The notes: generated from the letters alone by a model not told the origin. Positions 24,840 to 34,622 are shown, counted from the first letter of the stretch. The stretch: DNA of 64,000 bases from Bradyrhizobium sp. Ghvi (GCF_900115265.1 NZ_FOVU01000014.1:1-64000); one strand, 5' to 3'. Made by a program: numbers and translations.

Positions 24840-25899
24840 TTGATCGTTGATATAGGAGCCGCAGTATCGGCAAATAAATACATAGTATCAATGGTTTATG
24901 GCAAGATCTGGCGGGTCCGCTACCAACCATATTCCCAAGGTGAGACACGGTCCAATTCGGCCTCCTGCGCCCGAAATCTCTGTCTCAGTTTGAATTTTCG
25001 ACGCTTCGCGCTTCTTGTCGGGGCCGCGAACAGCCGTGACCGGGTTGGCGGCATCAATCAGCGCAACCACGCCAACCTTATCCACAGTCCAGAGGCTATT
25101 GCGGGGGTCACGCCATCAGATCTTGTGGACGAGGCAAAAGTTGTAGAACTGACCCTAAGCATATTACAGGTCGCTCCTGCGTCGAAGGTCTGTGTGAATT
25201 TGGGAATTACAGGGCCTAAACGGCGAAAGAGGCCCCCTTTCGGGAGCCTCTTTCAAAGATGTTTAGACTCAGGTAGCGGCCCAAAGGCAAATGTCGCGAC
25301 GCGGCATCACTCCCGGAGTGGTCAGGGTTATCGCTGACTCACATGAACCTGTCAAGTTCCTTAAACAAATAGTCGGTAGCAGGCTAAATGCCAGGAATGC
25401 CGTTTATCACCATCGCTCACTTTCCGGGATGTCAGACGTCGTGACGGCGGCGGAGGAGATTTTGGACAAACTCAATTTCTGTCTGAAATTCGTTCACGGG
25501 AAGATTTTGGAGTGCGAACCAAAAAGCCTTTCGTTTTTGGTCGATCCAGAAAAGCGTCACCGCGCTTGGACGCAGTGATTTCAAACTGAGACACTACCCG
25601 ATGCTCGTTGCCCGTACGAAGACATTTGGCCTTGGCCGGTTCGGGATGATTCCAGCCTCGGATCAAAGGTGCCCTCGGCTTGGCCGACGGCGACGACAAA
25701 GCACACGCCATTGCGAATGAGAAATCGGGTAGTCAACCGTTCTGCGTTCGGCGGGGACGCTAAATGTCCGTACGATTGGGGCCGCGACAACGATTTCTCG
25801 CAATTGCATCGGTGTGTCGTTCGAACCTCGTGAGAGCACGGACTTGCAATTTGGCGGCCCGCAATCATCCGCCAGGTTCATGAGTGCCGCCATGAGCAG
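24840..25899. other. gene-poor stretch with one small candidate frame
   Basis: A 95-residue plus-strand frame at 25291-25578 (ending ...SDVVTAAEEILDKLNFCLKFVH, SLSFLVDPEKRHRAWTQ) has protein-like composition but no recognised family and no clear ribosome-binding site. A strong hairpin sits at 25224-25253. Nothing else is supportable. Confidence 0.35.
25224..25253. terminator. strong hairpin, terminator-like
   Basis: GAAAGAGGC at 25224-25232 and GCCTCTTTC at 25245-25253 form a perfect 9-bp stem, extended by CCC/GGG around a short loop. Only a weak T-run (TTTC) follows on the plus strand, so it may act on either strand or be the 3' end of a small RNA; no parent gene can be named. Confidence 0.4.
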
Positions 25900-26030
25900 A
25901 CCGCCGGGGCAGGTCAGGTGCGACTTCGTGCTCCAGCGAAATGTGTCTGATCGTCAACGCTCCAAATGCTTGTCTGCGCCGTTTGATGGATTTTGATCAA
26001 CACGGTCCGGGATTGCGGGCATCGGCCTCA
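25900..26030. repeat. decayed third copy of the LacI-gene 5' region
   Basis: The stretch reads CTCCAAATGCTTGTCTGC, then a TTTGATGGATTTTGATCAACAC-type core, then GGGATTG and TTGATCTTCGGAAG. It aligns in order and orientation with 32885-33000 and with the intact junction at 40915-41040 between the LacI gene and its aldehyde dehydrogenase. The 5' part also resembles the LacI helix-turn-helix coding region on the minus strand. A fossil duplication preceding the oxidoreductase operon. Confidence 0.55.
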
Positions 26031-26292
26031 GTATCACTGATCTCACTATTTTGATCTTCGGAAGAACTGAGGACGAAACGGGAGGATGACGACAGGCACG
26101 GAATTGCGTGCGGGGCTGATCAATTTGGCCGATGAGCCAGGCTCCTTGTTGATCTTGATTCTGTCGACGGCTGCGAGACTGCCTGTCTTGGAGCTCGGGC
26201 GGTATTGCGCCTGCCCGGGCGTATCGTTCCCCCCAATCGTCTGTTGCTTAGCTTGTGAACCGGAAGCTGGTGAGCTGGAGGAGATCTCCGAT

Positions 26293-26745
26293 ATGAGTAT
26301 TGAGCTTACGATAAACAACAAGCCTCACATTGTCGATGTTGCGCCCGACACTCCGCTGCTATGGGTCCTCCGCGATGTGATCGGACTGACGGGCACGAAA
26401 TATGGGTGCGGAATTGCCCAGTGCGGCGCCTGCACGGTGCATGTCGGCAACGATGCGGTGCGTTCGTGCATTACGGCCGTAGGTGACGTTGCCAAACCAA
26501 TCACAACAATCGAAGGGTTGGATGCAAACGGCAACCATCCCGTTCAGCGCGCATGGCGCGAGGAGGGCGTCCCCCAATGCGGGTATTGCCAGGCAGGGCA
26601 AATCATGCAGGCAGCGGCGCTCCTGGCTGAGACCAAGAATCCCTCTGATCAGCAAATCAGCGATGCGATGTCGGGAAATATTTGCCGCTGCGGCTGCTAC
26701 CAACGAATTCAGTCTGCGGTGCGCAAAGCCTCAAGGGGGGTCTAA
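26293..26745 (+). CDS. 2Fe-2S subunit of molybdenum hydroxylase (isoquinoline 1-oxidoreductase alpha type)
   Basis: 150 residues. The plant-ferredoxin-like cluster motif GCGIAQCGACTVHV plus one further cysteine, and the C-terminal cluster QCGYCQAGQ...GNICRCGCYQRI, give the two [2Fe-2S] centres of xanthine-oxidase-family small subunits. GGAGGAG before the ATG at 26293 fixes the start, although the frame opens earlier. It passes electrons from the molybdenum subunit encoded 3 bp downstream to an acceptor, here plausibly the cytochrome c of the same locus. Confidence 0.93.
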   Translation: MSIELTINNKPHIVDVAPDTPLLWVLRDVIGLTGTKYGCGIAQCGACTVHVGNDAVRSCITAVGDVAKPITTIEGLDANGNHPVQRAWREEGVPQCGYCQAGQIMQAAALLAETKNPSDQQISDAMSGNICRCGCYQRIQSAVRKASRGV

Positions 26746-26747
26746 CC

Positions 26748-29066
26748 ATGAACATGCTTGCGCCGAGAACCTCATCCAGTCCTTGCGTGAGGCTTGAGAA
26801 CGTCAGCCGCCGTCAATTCCTTCGCTCGACGGCCGCGGTCGCCACATTTGTTTTAGCTGCCGAGATCTATAGCCAGAAGAGCTTCGCATACGAGACCGGC
26901 GGAGCTCAGATGCCGCATGGTATCGTCAACGATCCACACGTCTTCGTATCGATCGACCCCTCTGGTATCGTTTCGATGACCGCCCACCGCGCCGAGATGG
27001 GCACAGGGATTCGAACGTCACTTCCGATGGTGGTGGCGGACGAGTTGGAAGCGGATTGGTCGAAGGTTCGCATCGTCCAGGCGCTGGCAGATGAGCCGCG
27101 CTATGGAAATCAAAATACCGACGGCTCGCGCAGCATGCGCCACTTTTTCCAGCCGATGAGACAAGTCGGAGCGGCTATGCGCCAGATGCTGGAACAGGCG
27201 GCGGCGATCCAGTGGGGCGTCCCGTTAGTAGAGGTGCAAGCGACAAATCACTTGGTGATACATCGACCCACAGGACGCAAGCTCGGTTACGGTGAACTTG
27301 CCAAAGCTGCGATGGAGTTGCCGACACCGCCGGTAGAGAGCTTGAGATTCAAGCCCGACAATGCGTTTCGGTATATCGGCCACGGCAACATCCCCCTTTA
27401 TGACCTGTTCGACATCACTGTCGGAAAAGCGCAGTACGGATACGATATCCGGTTGCCCGGGATGAAATACGCGGTGATCGCTCGTCCTCCCGTTGTTGGC
27501 GGGAGGATAAGATCATTCGACGCAACGGATACCCTCAGAGTTCCGGGCGTCGAAAAGGTATTGGAGCTCAAGGTCGACTGGGCGCCGCCGGCCGCATACT
27601 CACCTCTTGGAGGAATTGCGGTGGTGGCCACCAACACGTGGGCGGCCATAAAGGGTCGAGAAGCCCTCAAGCTTGAGTGGGAAGACGGCGAAAACGGCGG
27701 TTATGAGTCCGCCGGGTATCGACGACAGATGGCCGAACGCGCCAATAAGCCGGGTCGCATCGAGCGCAATCAGGGAGATTTCGACAAGGCGTTCGCCGCC
27801 GCCTCGAAAGTGCTATCCGCCGAGTATTACGTGCCGCACCTTGCTCAAGCAGCGATGGAGCCGCTGGTCGCCACCGCAACCATTCGCAATGGCCAATGTG
27901 AGGTTTGGGCTCCCTTGCAGGATCCGTTCGGCGCACGCGAAGCATTCGCGAAACTGCTTGAGCTGCCGATCGAGAAGGTGAAAGTGAACGTCACTCTGCT
28001 TGGCGGCGGCTTTGGCAGGAAGTGTCAATCAGACTTCGCCCAGGAAGCCGTACTGCTCTCCAAGGCACTCGATGGCGCACCTGTCAAGCTCGCCTGGACG
28101 CGGGAGGACGATTTCCATCATGGATTCTACCATACGGTCACATATTCGCGCTTGGACGCAGGCCTTGACCCATCGGGCAAGGTGATCGCATGGCGACATC
28201 GTTCGGTCGCGCCGACTTTGTTTGCGAATTTCAAGCCCGATCCAAAGCGCGAGCAATCAATTGAACTTGGTCTCGGGCTTGCAGATATCGCATTGGACGT
28301 CCCTAACGTGCGGGTTGAGACCGGCGAAGCGGCGGCTTTGACGCGAATTGGCTGGTTTCGGTCGGTTAACAACATACCTCATGCGTTTGCCGTCCAATCC
28401 TTCATCGCAGAGCTGGCGCACGCCTTGGGGCGCGATCCCAAAGACTTCCTGCTCGAGATCATCGGCCCACCACGAAAACTTGAGCTTGAAAAACTCGCGC
28501 TGACGGATCCGCTTTGGAATTACGGCGATCCGTATTCAACCTACCCAATCGATACCGGGCGTCTCGCCAATGTGGTGAGCTTGGCGGCTTTGCACGCGGA
28601 CTGGGGAAGACCTCTCTCCAAGGGGAGCGGGCTTGGAATTGCAGCACACCGGAGCTTCCTCTCATATGTGGCGACCGTCGTCGAGATTAGCGTGGACAGC
28701 CGGGGAAAGCTGACCATCCCGCGTGTAGAAACCGCAATCGACTGCGGTTTTGCGGTCAATCCCGAGCGGATCCGGTCCCAGCTAGAGGGGGCGGCCGTCA
28801 TGGGTCTCAGCAATTTCATTGGCGAAATTTCGTTTGTGAACGGCCGCGCCGAGCAGGGTAATTTCGATAACTATCCGGTGGCCCGCATGGACAATGCACC
28901 GATAAATGTGCGTGTTCACATTGTTCCGAATGGCTCTGACGTTCCTGCGGGCGGTGTCGGAGAACCAGGCGTGCCGCCCTTTCTGCCGGCGCTCTGCAAC
29001 GCGATCTTCGCCGCCACAGGCAAACGTATTCGTTCGCTGCCAGCGAGCGATCAGATCCGCCTCTAA
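26748..29066 (+). CDS. molybdopterin-binding subunit of isoquinoline 1-oxidoreductase-type hydroxylase
   Basis: 772 residues from the ATG at 26748 (AAGGGGGG upstream). The N terminus carries a twin-arginine signal SRRQFLRSTAAVATFVLAA, so the folded enzyme is exported. The molybdenum-cofactor domains include GGGFGRKCQSDFAQEA, and the late GVGEPGVPPFLPAL segment contains the catalytic glutamate (GEPG) of the xanthine oxidase family. The family oxidises N-heterocycles or aldehydes by hydroxylation. There is no separate FAD subunit gene, which is normal for the IorAB type. Co-transcribed with the 2Fe-2S subunit. Confidence 0.92.
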   Translation: MNMLAPRTSSSPCVRLENVSRRQFLRSTAAVATFVLAAEIYSQKSFAYETGGAQMPHGIVNDPHVFVSIDPSGIVSMTAHRAEMGTGIRTSLPMVVADELEADWSKVRIVQALADEPRYGNQNTDGSRSMRHFFQPMRQVGAAMRQMLEQAAAIQWGVPLVEVQATNHLVIHRPTGRKLGYGELAKAAMELPTPPVESLRFKPDNAFRYIGHGNIPLYDLFDITVGKAQYGYDIRLPGMKYAVIARPPVVGGRIRSFDATDTLRVPGVEKVLELKVDWAPPAAYSPLGGIAVVATNTWAAIKGREALKLEWEDGENGGYESAGYRRQMAERANKPGRIERNQGDFDKAFAAASKVLSAEYYVPHLAQAAMEPLVATATIRNGQCEVWAPLQDPFGAREAFAKLLELPIEKVKVNVTLLGGGFGRKCQSDFAQEAVLLSKALDGAPVKLAWTREDDFHHGFYHTVTYSRLDAGLDPSGKVIAWRHRSVAPTLFANFKPDPKREQSIELGLGLADIALDVPNVRVETGEAAALTRIGWFRSVNNIPHAFAVQSFIAELAHALGRDPKDFLLEIIGPPRKLELEKLALTDPLWNYGDPYSTYPIDTGRLANVVSLAALHADWGRPLSKGSGLGIAAHRSFLSYVATVVEISVDSRGKLTIPRVETAIDCGFAVNPERIRSQLEGAAVMGLSNFIGEISFVNGRAEQGNFDNYPVARMDNAPINVRVHIVPNGSDVPAGGVGEPGVPPFLPALCNAIFAATGKRIRSLPASDQIRL

Positions 29067-29152
29067 GACGACCAGCGACAGACTCGATCGCCTTGAGCCG
29101 CGATTGAGCTCGAACAAAATCGACAAACAATCAGCCCGAGAGGAGCAAAGGG

Positions 29153-30940
29153 ATGTTCAAGGCGGATGGGACAAGAGTTGGAGCTTGGGAGACCCTCAGT
29201 AGGGTCTTGGGGTTTGGCCTAATGGCAGGCCTGCTCGCAAGTACGGCGGCTGCTTCCGATGAGACGACGGACAAGCGGCTTCTCAACGCAACGCAGGAAA
29301 CCAGTAACTGGCTGCATCATCACCATGACTACACGGCGCAGCGGTATTCGCCGCTCAACCAGATCAATCGCAACACCGTCAAGGGGCTACACGTGGCCTG
29401 GACGATGGCTCTTGGCGGTATCGAGGGTGGCGGTATTTGGAGCCATGGCGGTCTTGAGGGCACTCCGATTGTCGAGAACGGATTCATGTATGTGACCGAT
29501 GGGTGGGGATCTGTCTACAAAATCGATCTCCACGGCGGCAACGGAAGCCTGGTCTGGAAAATGGATCCAAAGACCGATCACGACTGGGCCGGCGCCATTG
29601 CTTGTTGCGGGGTCAACAATCGAGGCGCCGCGCTTTGGGGCAATTTTGTCGTCTCTCATACGCTCGACGGGCGATTGGTTGCGACCAGCAAGGAGGATGG
29701 CAAAGTCGCTTGGGAGCGCAAGGTCGCCGATCCCGACAAAGGTGAAGTGATCACGGGCGCGCCGTTGATCGTCAACAACATGGCTATTACGGGCGTGGCG
29801 GGTGCCGAGTACGGTATCCGTGGCTGGATCGCTGCCACTGACTTGAAGTCCCAAAAGGAAGTTTGGCGAACCTATACGATTCCGGGCAAGGGCGAGCCAG
29901 GCAACGAGACCTGGAAGGATAATCACGATGCCTGGAAGACTGGCGGGGGATCGACCTGGGTGACCGGGTCGTACGATCCCGATGTTCACCTAATCTACTG
30001 GGGCGTCGGAAATCCTGGGCCGGATTTTGATACCGAATACCGTCAGGGCGATAACCTCTATACCAACAGTACCCTTGCGCTGGACCCGGACACCGGGAAG
30101 GTCAAATGGCACTTTCAGCACACACCGAATGATCCGTTCGACTATGATAGCGTTGCGGAACGTGTGCTGGTTGACATTCCGTTGAAGGGAAAGACGCGCA
30201 AGGTCGTACTTGAAGCCGATCGCAACGGCTTTGGTTACGCGCTCGACCGTACTGACGGCTCTTTCCTTTGGGCAAGCCCGTTCGTGAAGAAGGTGAGCTG
30301 GACCAGGGGTATCAACCCAGAGACCGGAAAACCGATTGAGTACGATCCTACTAAGGCGGTGCAAACCTATGATCCCCAGGCGACGCTGAACCGGAAGAAC
30401 ACGCACGTCACCATCTGCCCCGGACATAACGGTGGCAAGAACTGGCCGCCTACCGCGTATAATCCAGACTTGAGGACCTGGTACATCCCGGTCATCGAGA
30501 GCTGTGACGAGTTGGACAACAAGGAAACAAGCCCTGGCGATTGGAAGCCTCGTGAATTCTTCACAGGAGGCGGTCCAGTCGTGAAGACGCCGATAACCGG
30601 AAGTGTCACCGCCATTGACGCGACCACAGGCCAGGTCACAGGCAAGTACGAGACCAAGTATCCAATGCTCGGCGGGTTACTTGCAACGCCCGACTTGGTG
30701 TTCGCTGGCCATCCGTCCGGAGAGCTCTACGCCCTGGATGCGAAGACTCTGAACAAGGTCTGGGAATTCAATACGGGCGGCGGCCTCAACGCTCCCCCCA
30801 TGACGTTCGCGGTCGACGGAAACCAATATATTGCGATCCTCGTCGGGCTGGGCGGCGCCTGGGACAAGTGGAACCTGGATTCCACAAAAGGCCTGGAGAA
30901 GGTCCCACCGGGCTCCATGCTGTACGTTTTCAAGCTGTGA
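29153..30940 (+). CDS. PQQ-dependent alcohol dehydrogenase, lanthanide-type signature
   Basis: 595 residues with a signal peptide (VLGFGLMAGLLASTAAA) and an eight-bladed propeller. Vicinal disulfide C151-C152 (IACCGVNNRG), metal-binding E219 (VAGAEYG) and N287 (GVGNPGP) are in place. The catalytic region reads PFDYDSVAE, D330-Y331-D332: the second aspartate is the residue that in XoxF/ExaF/PedH coordinates a lanthanide, where Ca-dependent MxaF has alanine. Oxidises alcohols or aldehydes in the periplasm and hands electrons to a cytochrome c, one of which is the next gene. AGGAG precedes the ATG. Confidence 0.9.
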   Translation: MFKADGTRVGAWETLSRVLGFGLMAGLLASTAAASDETTDKRLLNATQETSNWLHHHHDYTAQRYSPLNQINRNTVKGLHVAWTMALGGIEGGGIWSHGGLEGTPIVENGFMYVTDGWGSVYKIDLHGGNGSLVWKMDPKTDHDWAGAIACCGVNNRGAALWGNFVVSHTLDGRLVATSKEDGKVAWERKVADPDKGEVITGAPLIVNNMAITGVAGAEYGIRGWIAATDLKSQKEVWRTYTIPGKGEPGNETWKDNHDAWKTGGGSTWVTGSYDPDVHLIYWGVGNPGPDFDTEYRQGDNLYTNSTLALDPDTGKVKWHFQHTPNDPFDYDSVAERVLVDIPLKGKTRKVVLEADRNGFGYALDRTDGSFLWASPFVKKVSWTRGINPETGKPIEYDPTKAVQTYDPQATLNRKNTHVTICPGHNGGKNWPPTAYNPDLRTWYIPVIESCDELDNKETSPGDWKPREFFTGGGPVVKTPITGSVTAIDATTGQVTGKYETKYPMLGGLLATPDLVFAGHPSGELYALDAKTLNKVWEFNTGGGLNAPPMTFAVDGNQYIAILVGLGGAWDKWNLDSTKGLEKVPPGSMLYVFKL

Positions 30941-31007
30941 TCCGCAACGCGGCGAAGTGGGACGCAAATATGCTCGTCCCACTTCGTAAGAAGGCTAAGA
31001 GGCAAGG

Positions 31008-31628
31008 ATGGAATTGAAAGTCGTACGCCCGAACATGGGGGCAAACTGCGCACTTCGCCTTAGCGTGATCGGCTTGATCGTGGTGGGTGGCTTGGCTTTT
31101 CTCGCCACAGGAGACTCTGCTTGGAGCGAAGGCGGCACGCCTGTACCGGGGCAGGTTATCAACGGCGCGCACCGCACGCAGGATGAAGGGCAGCGCATCT
31201 ATGAAAAGGCAAATTGCGTAGGCTGCCATAAATGGCATGGCGATGGGGGCGGCGGCTACGGAGGCGCAGCGCTCTCCTTGCGAGCTACGCAGCTCACGCG
31301 CGATCAAATCGTTGAGGTTGTCCATTGCGGACGGCCGGGAACTGGAATGCCGCATTTTGATCGCGAGGCGTACAAGGACTACCGGTGCTATTCGGGCCTC
31401 ACGGCTCAGGATCTGAGCAGGGACCTGCCTCCGGATGCTGCTACATTTCTCCGGGCGAGCGAGATCGAAAAGGTAGCTGATTATGTTCTGAATCATATCA
31501 AAGGTAAGGGACCGGCAAGCTATCAAGACTGCACTGACTTCTTTGGAGAGGGCTCAAGGGCTTGTGATGTCTACAAGAACATCTCAGGTCGTCACTCCCA
31601 AGCAATTGGCACGGAAGATCAGCAATGA
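31008..31628 (+). CDS. periplasmic cytochrome c
   Basis: 206 residues. A hydrophobic N-terminal segment (LSVIGLIVVGGLAFLA) is the signal or anchor; single haem site CVGCH (70-74), with the distal methionine likely M114 (GTGMPHF). Two further cysteines (C107, and another in DYRCYSG) may form a disulfide. A C-terminal extension with CTDFFGEGSRAC is unusual. Likely electron acceptor for the PQQ dehydrogenase upstream and perhaps for the molybdenum hydroxylase. Ends in an ATGA overlap with the next gene. Confidence 0.88.
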   Translation: MELKVVRPNMGANCALRLSVIGLIVVGGLAFLATGDSAWSEGGTPVPGQVINGAHRTQDEGQRIYEKANCVGCHKWHGDGGGGYGGAALSLRATQLTRDQIVEVVHCGRPGTGMPHFDREAYKDYRCYSGLTAQDLSRDLPPDAATFLRASEIEKVADYVLNHIKGKGPASYQDCTDFFGEGSRACDVYKNISGRHSQAIGTEDQQ

Positions 31629-32275
31629 CGCCTCGACTGTTGATGTGGGCGTTGCCGCTGTCCCTTCTCTTGGCCGTTGGCTCCAATGCCGATGTAGGCC
31701 AAGCTGCCGACTTGCGCGACCTCAGTCTTGGGATGTCGATCGCTAACATTCCAGCGCAGGAATATGTCGGCCTTGCTTGTGCCGACAAGAAAGGAGCCGA
31801 GCTGGCGGCGTGGGGCGAATTTCGAACATGTCCTCCTGATGAAATGGGCTTGCGGGCTATTTCCTTTCGTTTCAACATCGAAACTAATCCGCTCGCGGCT
31901 GTGAACGACAAATATCAGGGCACGAAGCTCGGCGGCCATCCCGTTCTGCTGACGGGGCTCGTCGAGGGAAGCGGAGTGTTAAAGCGCATTCGGATCGACA
32001 CGGATCCGAACGCACGCCCGTTCTGGCATAAAAAAGCACATCTGTTGGCACTCATAATCAGAGCTCGATATGGCGACGACGGTTGGACTTGCCGAGACGC
32101 CGAGCGCGACGAGGGAGAAACGTCGGTGGGCGGGTTGCTTATCAAGGAACGTTGCGAGAAGCGCTCAGAGCACCGTCAGTTGATTCTGTATCGGGAGGTT
32201 TATCGTCGTGCCGGTCAGCCTCTGTCGGATTTTGTCAATGCCACCCATTTCATCATCGAAGAAGCGATGGACTGA
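31625..32275 (+). CDS. secreted hypothetical protein of the redox operon
   Basis: 216 residues with a clear signal peptide (LLMWALPLSLLLAVGSNADVGQA). Contains six cysteines after the signal, including LACADKK, FRTCPP, TCRDAE and KERCEK, compatible with disulfides in the periplasm. No known domain recognised. Its start overlaps the cytochrome c stop by 4 bp (ATGA), so it probably assists the same electron-transfer system, for example as a substrate- or metal-binding factor. Function unknown. Confidence 0.75.
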   Translation: MTPRLLMWALPLSLLLAVGSNADVGQAADLRDLSLGMSIANIPAQEYVGLACADKKGAELAAWGEFRTCPPDEMGLRAISFRFNIETNPLAAVNDKYQGTKLGGHPVLLTGLVEGSGVLKRIRIDTDPNARPFWHKKAHLLALIIRARYGDDGWTCRDAERDEGETSVGGLLIKERCEKRSEHRQLILYREVYRRAGQPLSDFVNATHFIIEEAMD

Positions 32276-32429
32276 TGAACGAGCGGTGCGAGCGACTAGC
32301 TCACGACATCCTTCATTCTGCGCTGTCTCTGCCCACCAAGACTGCTAGCGTGGAATGGTGAGTGGCGCCGCTCACTGTCCCAGCCTGCTATGATGAGCCA
32401 ATAGGCGCGCGCCTTCTGTGCCGGCTGTG

Positions 32430-33045
32430 GAGCTTGTCGTGGCCGAGCGCAATGAACCCGCTGGCAGACCGGCCTCGTCTGCTTCCTCCCTCAACTTAAG
32501 CCGCTGTTGGACAGGTCCAGCAGCGGCCTTTTTCTTTTGCGCCAGTGCCGGGGGGCGACGATCGGACTTCAGCTGACGAAAGCTCGAGCTGATCGATAGG
32601 AGCCGCCACACGCGGATCGAGAGGTTCTGAGCGGGAGTGGTGAGAAACTGGACAAGGACGCTGCTCACGTTCACATCGATAATCCGAGGCGACGAAGCAC
32701 CGTATTGAGCGAGCGCGGCGCTTGGGTTTCCTGCGCCTCCTCGATGCAGATGTCCATCAAGCCGAGCCGCAGACGCTTTGCAGTCCTGAGCGTAAGCGCG
32801 TGTCAGATCCAGAAGATCTTGGCGGAATAAACCTTCTACGCTGCCGCGATTTCCTCTGTTCCGGCGCCCACACTGTCGGGCGCCTCAAATGCCTGCCTGC
32901 AGTGGTTGATGGATTTTGATCAACACCGAACGGGATTGTGAGCTCTGGCTTCGGCTTACTGCTTCGACCTGATCTTCCGCAAGTAAGGACCGTTGCGGCC
33001 GAAAGTAGTAGGCGGTTTTCACCGCGACGGCCGCACTTACAAGCG
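32430..33045 (-). pseudogene. decayed duplicate of LacI gene / aldehyde dehydrogenase 3' end
   Basis: Aligned by eye with 39720-41065: a shared terminator region, then GGTGAGAAACTGGAC... through CGGCGCCCACACTGT (LacI C-terminal coding, minus strand). A jump deletes about 745 bp of the LacI gene, and then comes CTCAAATGCCTGCCTGC through AAGTAAGGACCGTTGC and GGCGGTTTTCACCGCGAC, the last codons of the dehydrogenase (VKTAY...). Stops and indels interrupt all frames. The copy ends just before the amidase gene and lies in the same orientation as the intact copy. Confidence 0.7.
32500..32535 (+). terminator. intrinsic terminator
   Basis: GCCGCTG (32500-32506) pairs with CAGCGGC (32521-32527), with an inner GGAC/GTCC stem, followed by CTTTTTCTTTT. 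A good rho-independent terminator for the redox operon ending at 32275. A related hairpin plus T-run occurs at 39781-39815 in the intact repeat copy. Confidence 0.75.
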
Positions 33046-33072
33046 CTCGGATAAAATCTTTAGGAGAGCCTC

Positions 33073-34587
33073 GTGTCAGTTGCCCTTCCAACCTCAATCC
33101 AGCTTCGCAGCGTCGCCGAACAATGCGGCCTCTCACTGACTGACGAAGATGCCGCCTCGTTTCGCAGCCTGATGAAGAGCTCGATCGGCGCCTATAACCT
33201 CATCGCGGCTATGCCCGACGAATTGCCGCTGGTCAAATACCCCCGCACGCCAGGCTATCGGCCATCGGCGGAGGAGAACCCGCGCAATGCCTGGTACCGC
33301 AAGACCAAAATTCAGGGCGCGACAAGTGGAAAGCTGAAGGGCAAGACGGTGGCGCTGAAGGACAATATCTTGCTGGCCGGCGTGCCGATGATGAACGGCT
33401 CGGCGACGCTCGAAGGCTATGTCCCCGAATTCGACGCCACCATCGTCACACGCATGCTCGACGCCGGTGCCGAGATCGTCGGCAAGACTCATTGCGAATC
33501 GTTCTGCCTCTCTGGCGGTAGCCACACCAATGCGACCGGCGCGGTGCACAACCCACACCGGATGGGCTATTCGGCTGGCGGTTCGTCCTCTGGAAGCGGA
33601 GTTGTGGTCGCGCTCGGCGAGGTCGACATGGCGATTGGCGGCGACCAGGGCGGTTCGATCCGCATGCCATCCTCGTTCTGCGGTACCTACGGTATGAAGC
33701 CGACCTGGGGTCTCGTTCCCTATACGGGAATCATGCCTATCGAGATTTTTATCGATCACACCGGACCGATGACGGCAACCGTGGCCGACAACGCGCTGCT
33801 GCTTGAGGTGATCGCCGGTGACGATGGCTACGATTCGCGCATCAAGGCACCTAAGTTTGATGAATACACGAAGGCCCTAGGAGCGGGGATCAAAGGGATG
33901 AAGATTGGTATCCTCAAGGAAGGCTTCGAGCAGCCGGGCGCGGAGGCTACGGTCAATGAATGCGTGCGCGAGGCGGCCAAGCGCTTTGCGGATCTCGGTG
34001 CGAGCGTCGAGACGGTCTCGATCCCGATGCACCTTTTGGGGGCGGCGATCTGGACCCCGATCGGCACGGAGGGGTTAACCCAAACTCTCATGTTCGGCGA
34101 CGGCTATGGCATCAGCCGAGGCGATCTATACCCGACCTCGCTGATGGATTTCCACCGCGGCTGGCGGCGGCAGGCGGATTCGCTGTCGAAGACGAATAAG
34201 TTATTCCTGCTGCTCGGCGCTTACATCAACAACACCTTTGGTTCCCGGTTTTACGGCAAGGCCCTCAATATCTCCCGCCGGCTGGCTGCCGCCTACGACA
34301 GGGCCTTGGGGACGTACGACCTCCTGCTCATGCCGACGACGCCGATGAAGGCGACGCCGCTACCGCCGGCCGATGCCAGCACCGAGGACTACTTCACCCG
34401 TGCGACGGAGATGTTCACCAATACCGCTCCGTTCGACATTACGCATCATCCAGCGATGTCCTTGCCCTGCGGCATGGTTGACGGGCTGCCCGTTGGCCTG
34501 ATGCTCGTCGGCCGCCATTTCGAGGAAACCACCATCTACCGAGCCGCCCATGCCTTTGAGCAGATCGGCGACTGGAAGAAGATGTGA
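33073..34587 (+). CDS. amidase, amidase-signature family
   Basis: 504 residues from a GTG with AGGAG upstream. The Ser-cisSer-Lys triad is complete: K96 (VALKDNIL), S171 (GYSAGGSSSGSG) and S195 (GGDQGGSIR). These positions are the same as I recall for the Rhodococcus rhodochrous enantioselective amidase, and the long N-terminal helical part also fits that subgroup. Hydrolyses an amide to acid plus ammonia in the cytoplasm. Being first in an operon with an amide/branched-chain-type ABC transporter, it probably processes the imported substrate. Confidence 0.92.
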   Translation: MSVALPTSIQLRSVAEQCGLSLTDEDAASFRSLMKSSIGAYNLIAAMPDELPLVKYPRTPGYRPSAEENPRNAWYRKTKIQGATSGKLKGKTVALKDNILLAGVPMMNGSATLEGYVPEFDATIVTRMLDAGAEIVGKTHCESFCLSGGSHTNATGAVHNPHRMGYSAGGSSSGSGVVVALGEVDMAIGGDQGGSIRMPSSFCGTYGMKPTWGLVPYTGIMPIEIFIDHTGPMTATVADNALLLEVIAGDDGYDSRIKAPKFDEYTKALGAGIKGMKIGILKEGFEQPGAEATVNECVREAAKRFADLGASVETVSIPMHLLGAAIWTPIGTEGLTQTLMFGDGYGISRGDLYPTSLMDFHRGWRRQADSLSKTNKLFLLLGAYINNTFGSRFYGKALNISRRLAAAYDRALGTYDLLLMPTTPMKATPLPPADASTEDYFTRATEMFTNTAPFDITHHPAMSLPCGMVDGLPVGLMLVGRHFEETTIYRAAHAFEQIGDWKKM

Positions 34588-34622
34588 AACAGAGGTGATC
34601 GTGGCTGGATGGATCGCAGCTT

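Noticed and set aside
25224..25253. Hairpin as evidence for a replicon control RNA or a tRNA-like gene
   Set aside because: No neighbouring replication genes or conserved RNA core could be recognised, so it is listed only as a terminator-like hairpin.
32566..32590. tts-box-like TTCAGCTGACGAAAGCTCG
   Set aside because: One base short between the CAG and CGAAAGCT parts and mismatched elsewhere; it lies inside the decayed LacI repeat with no gene following closely.
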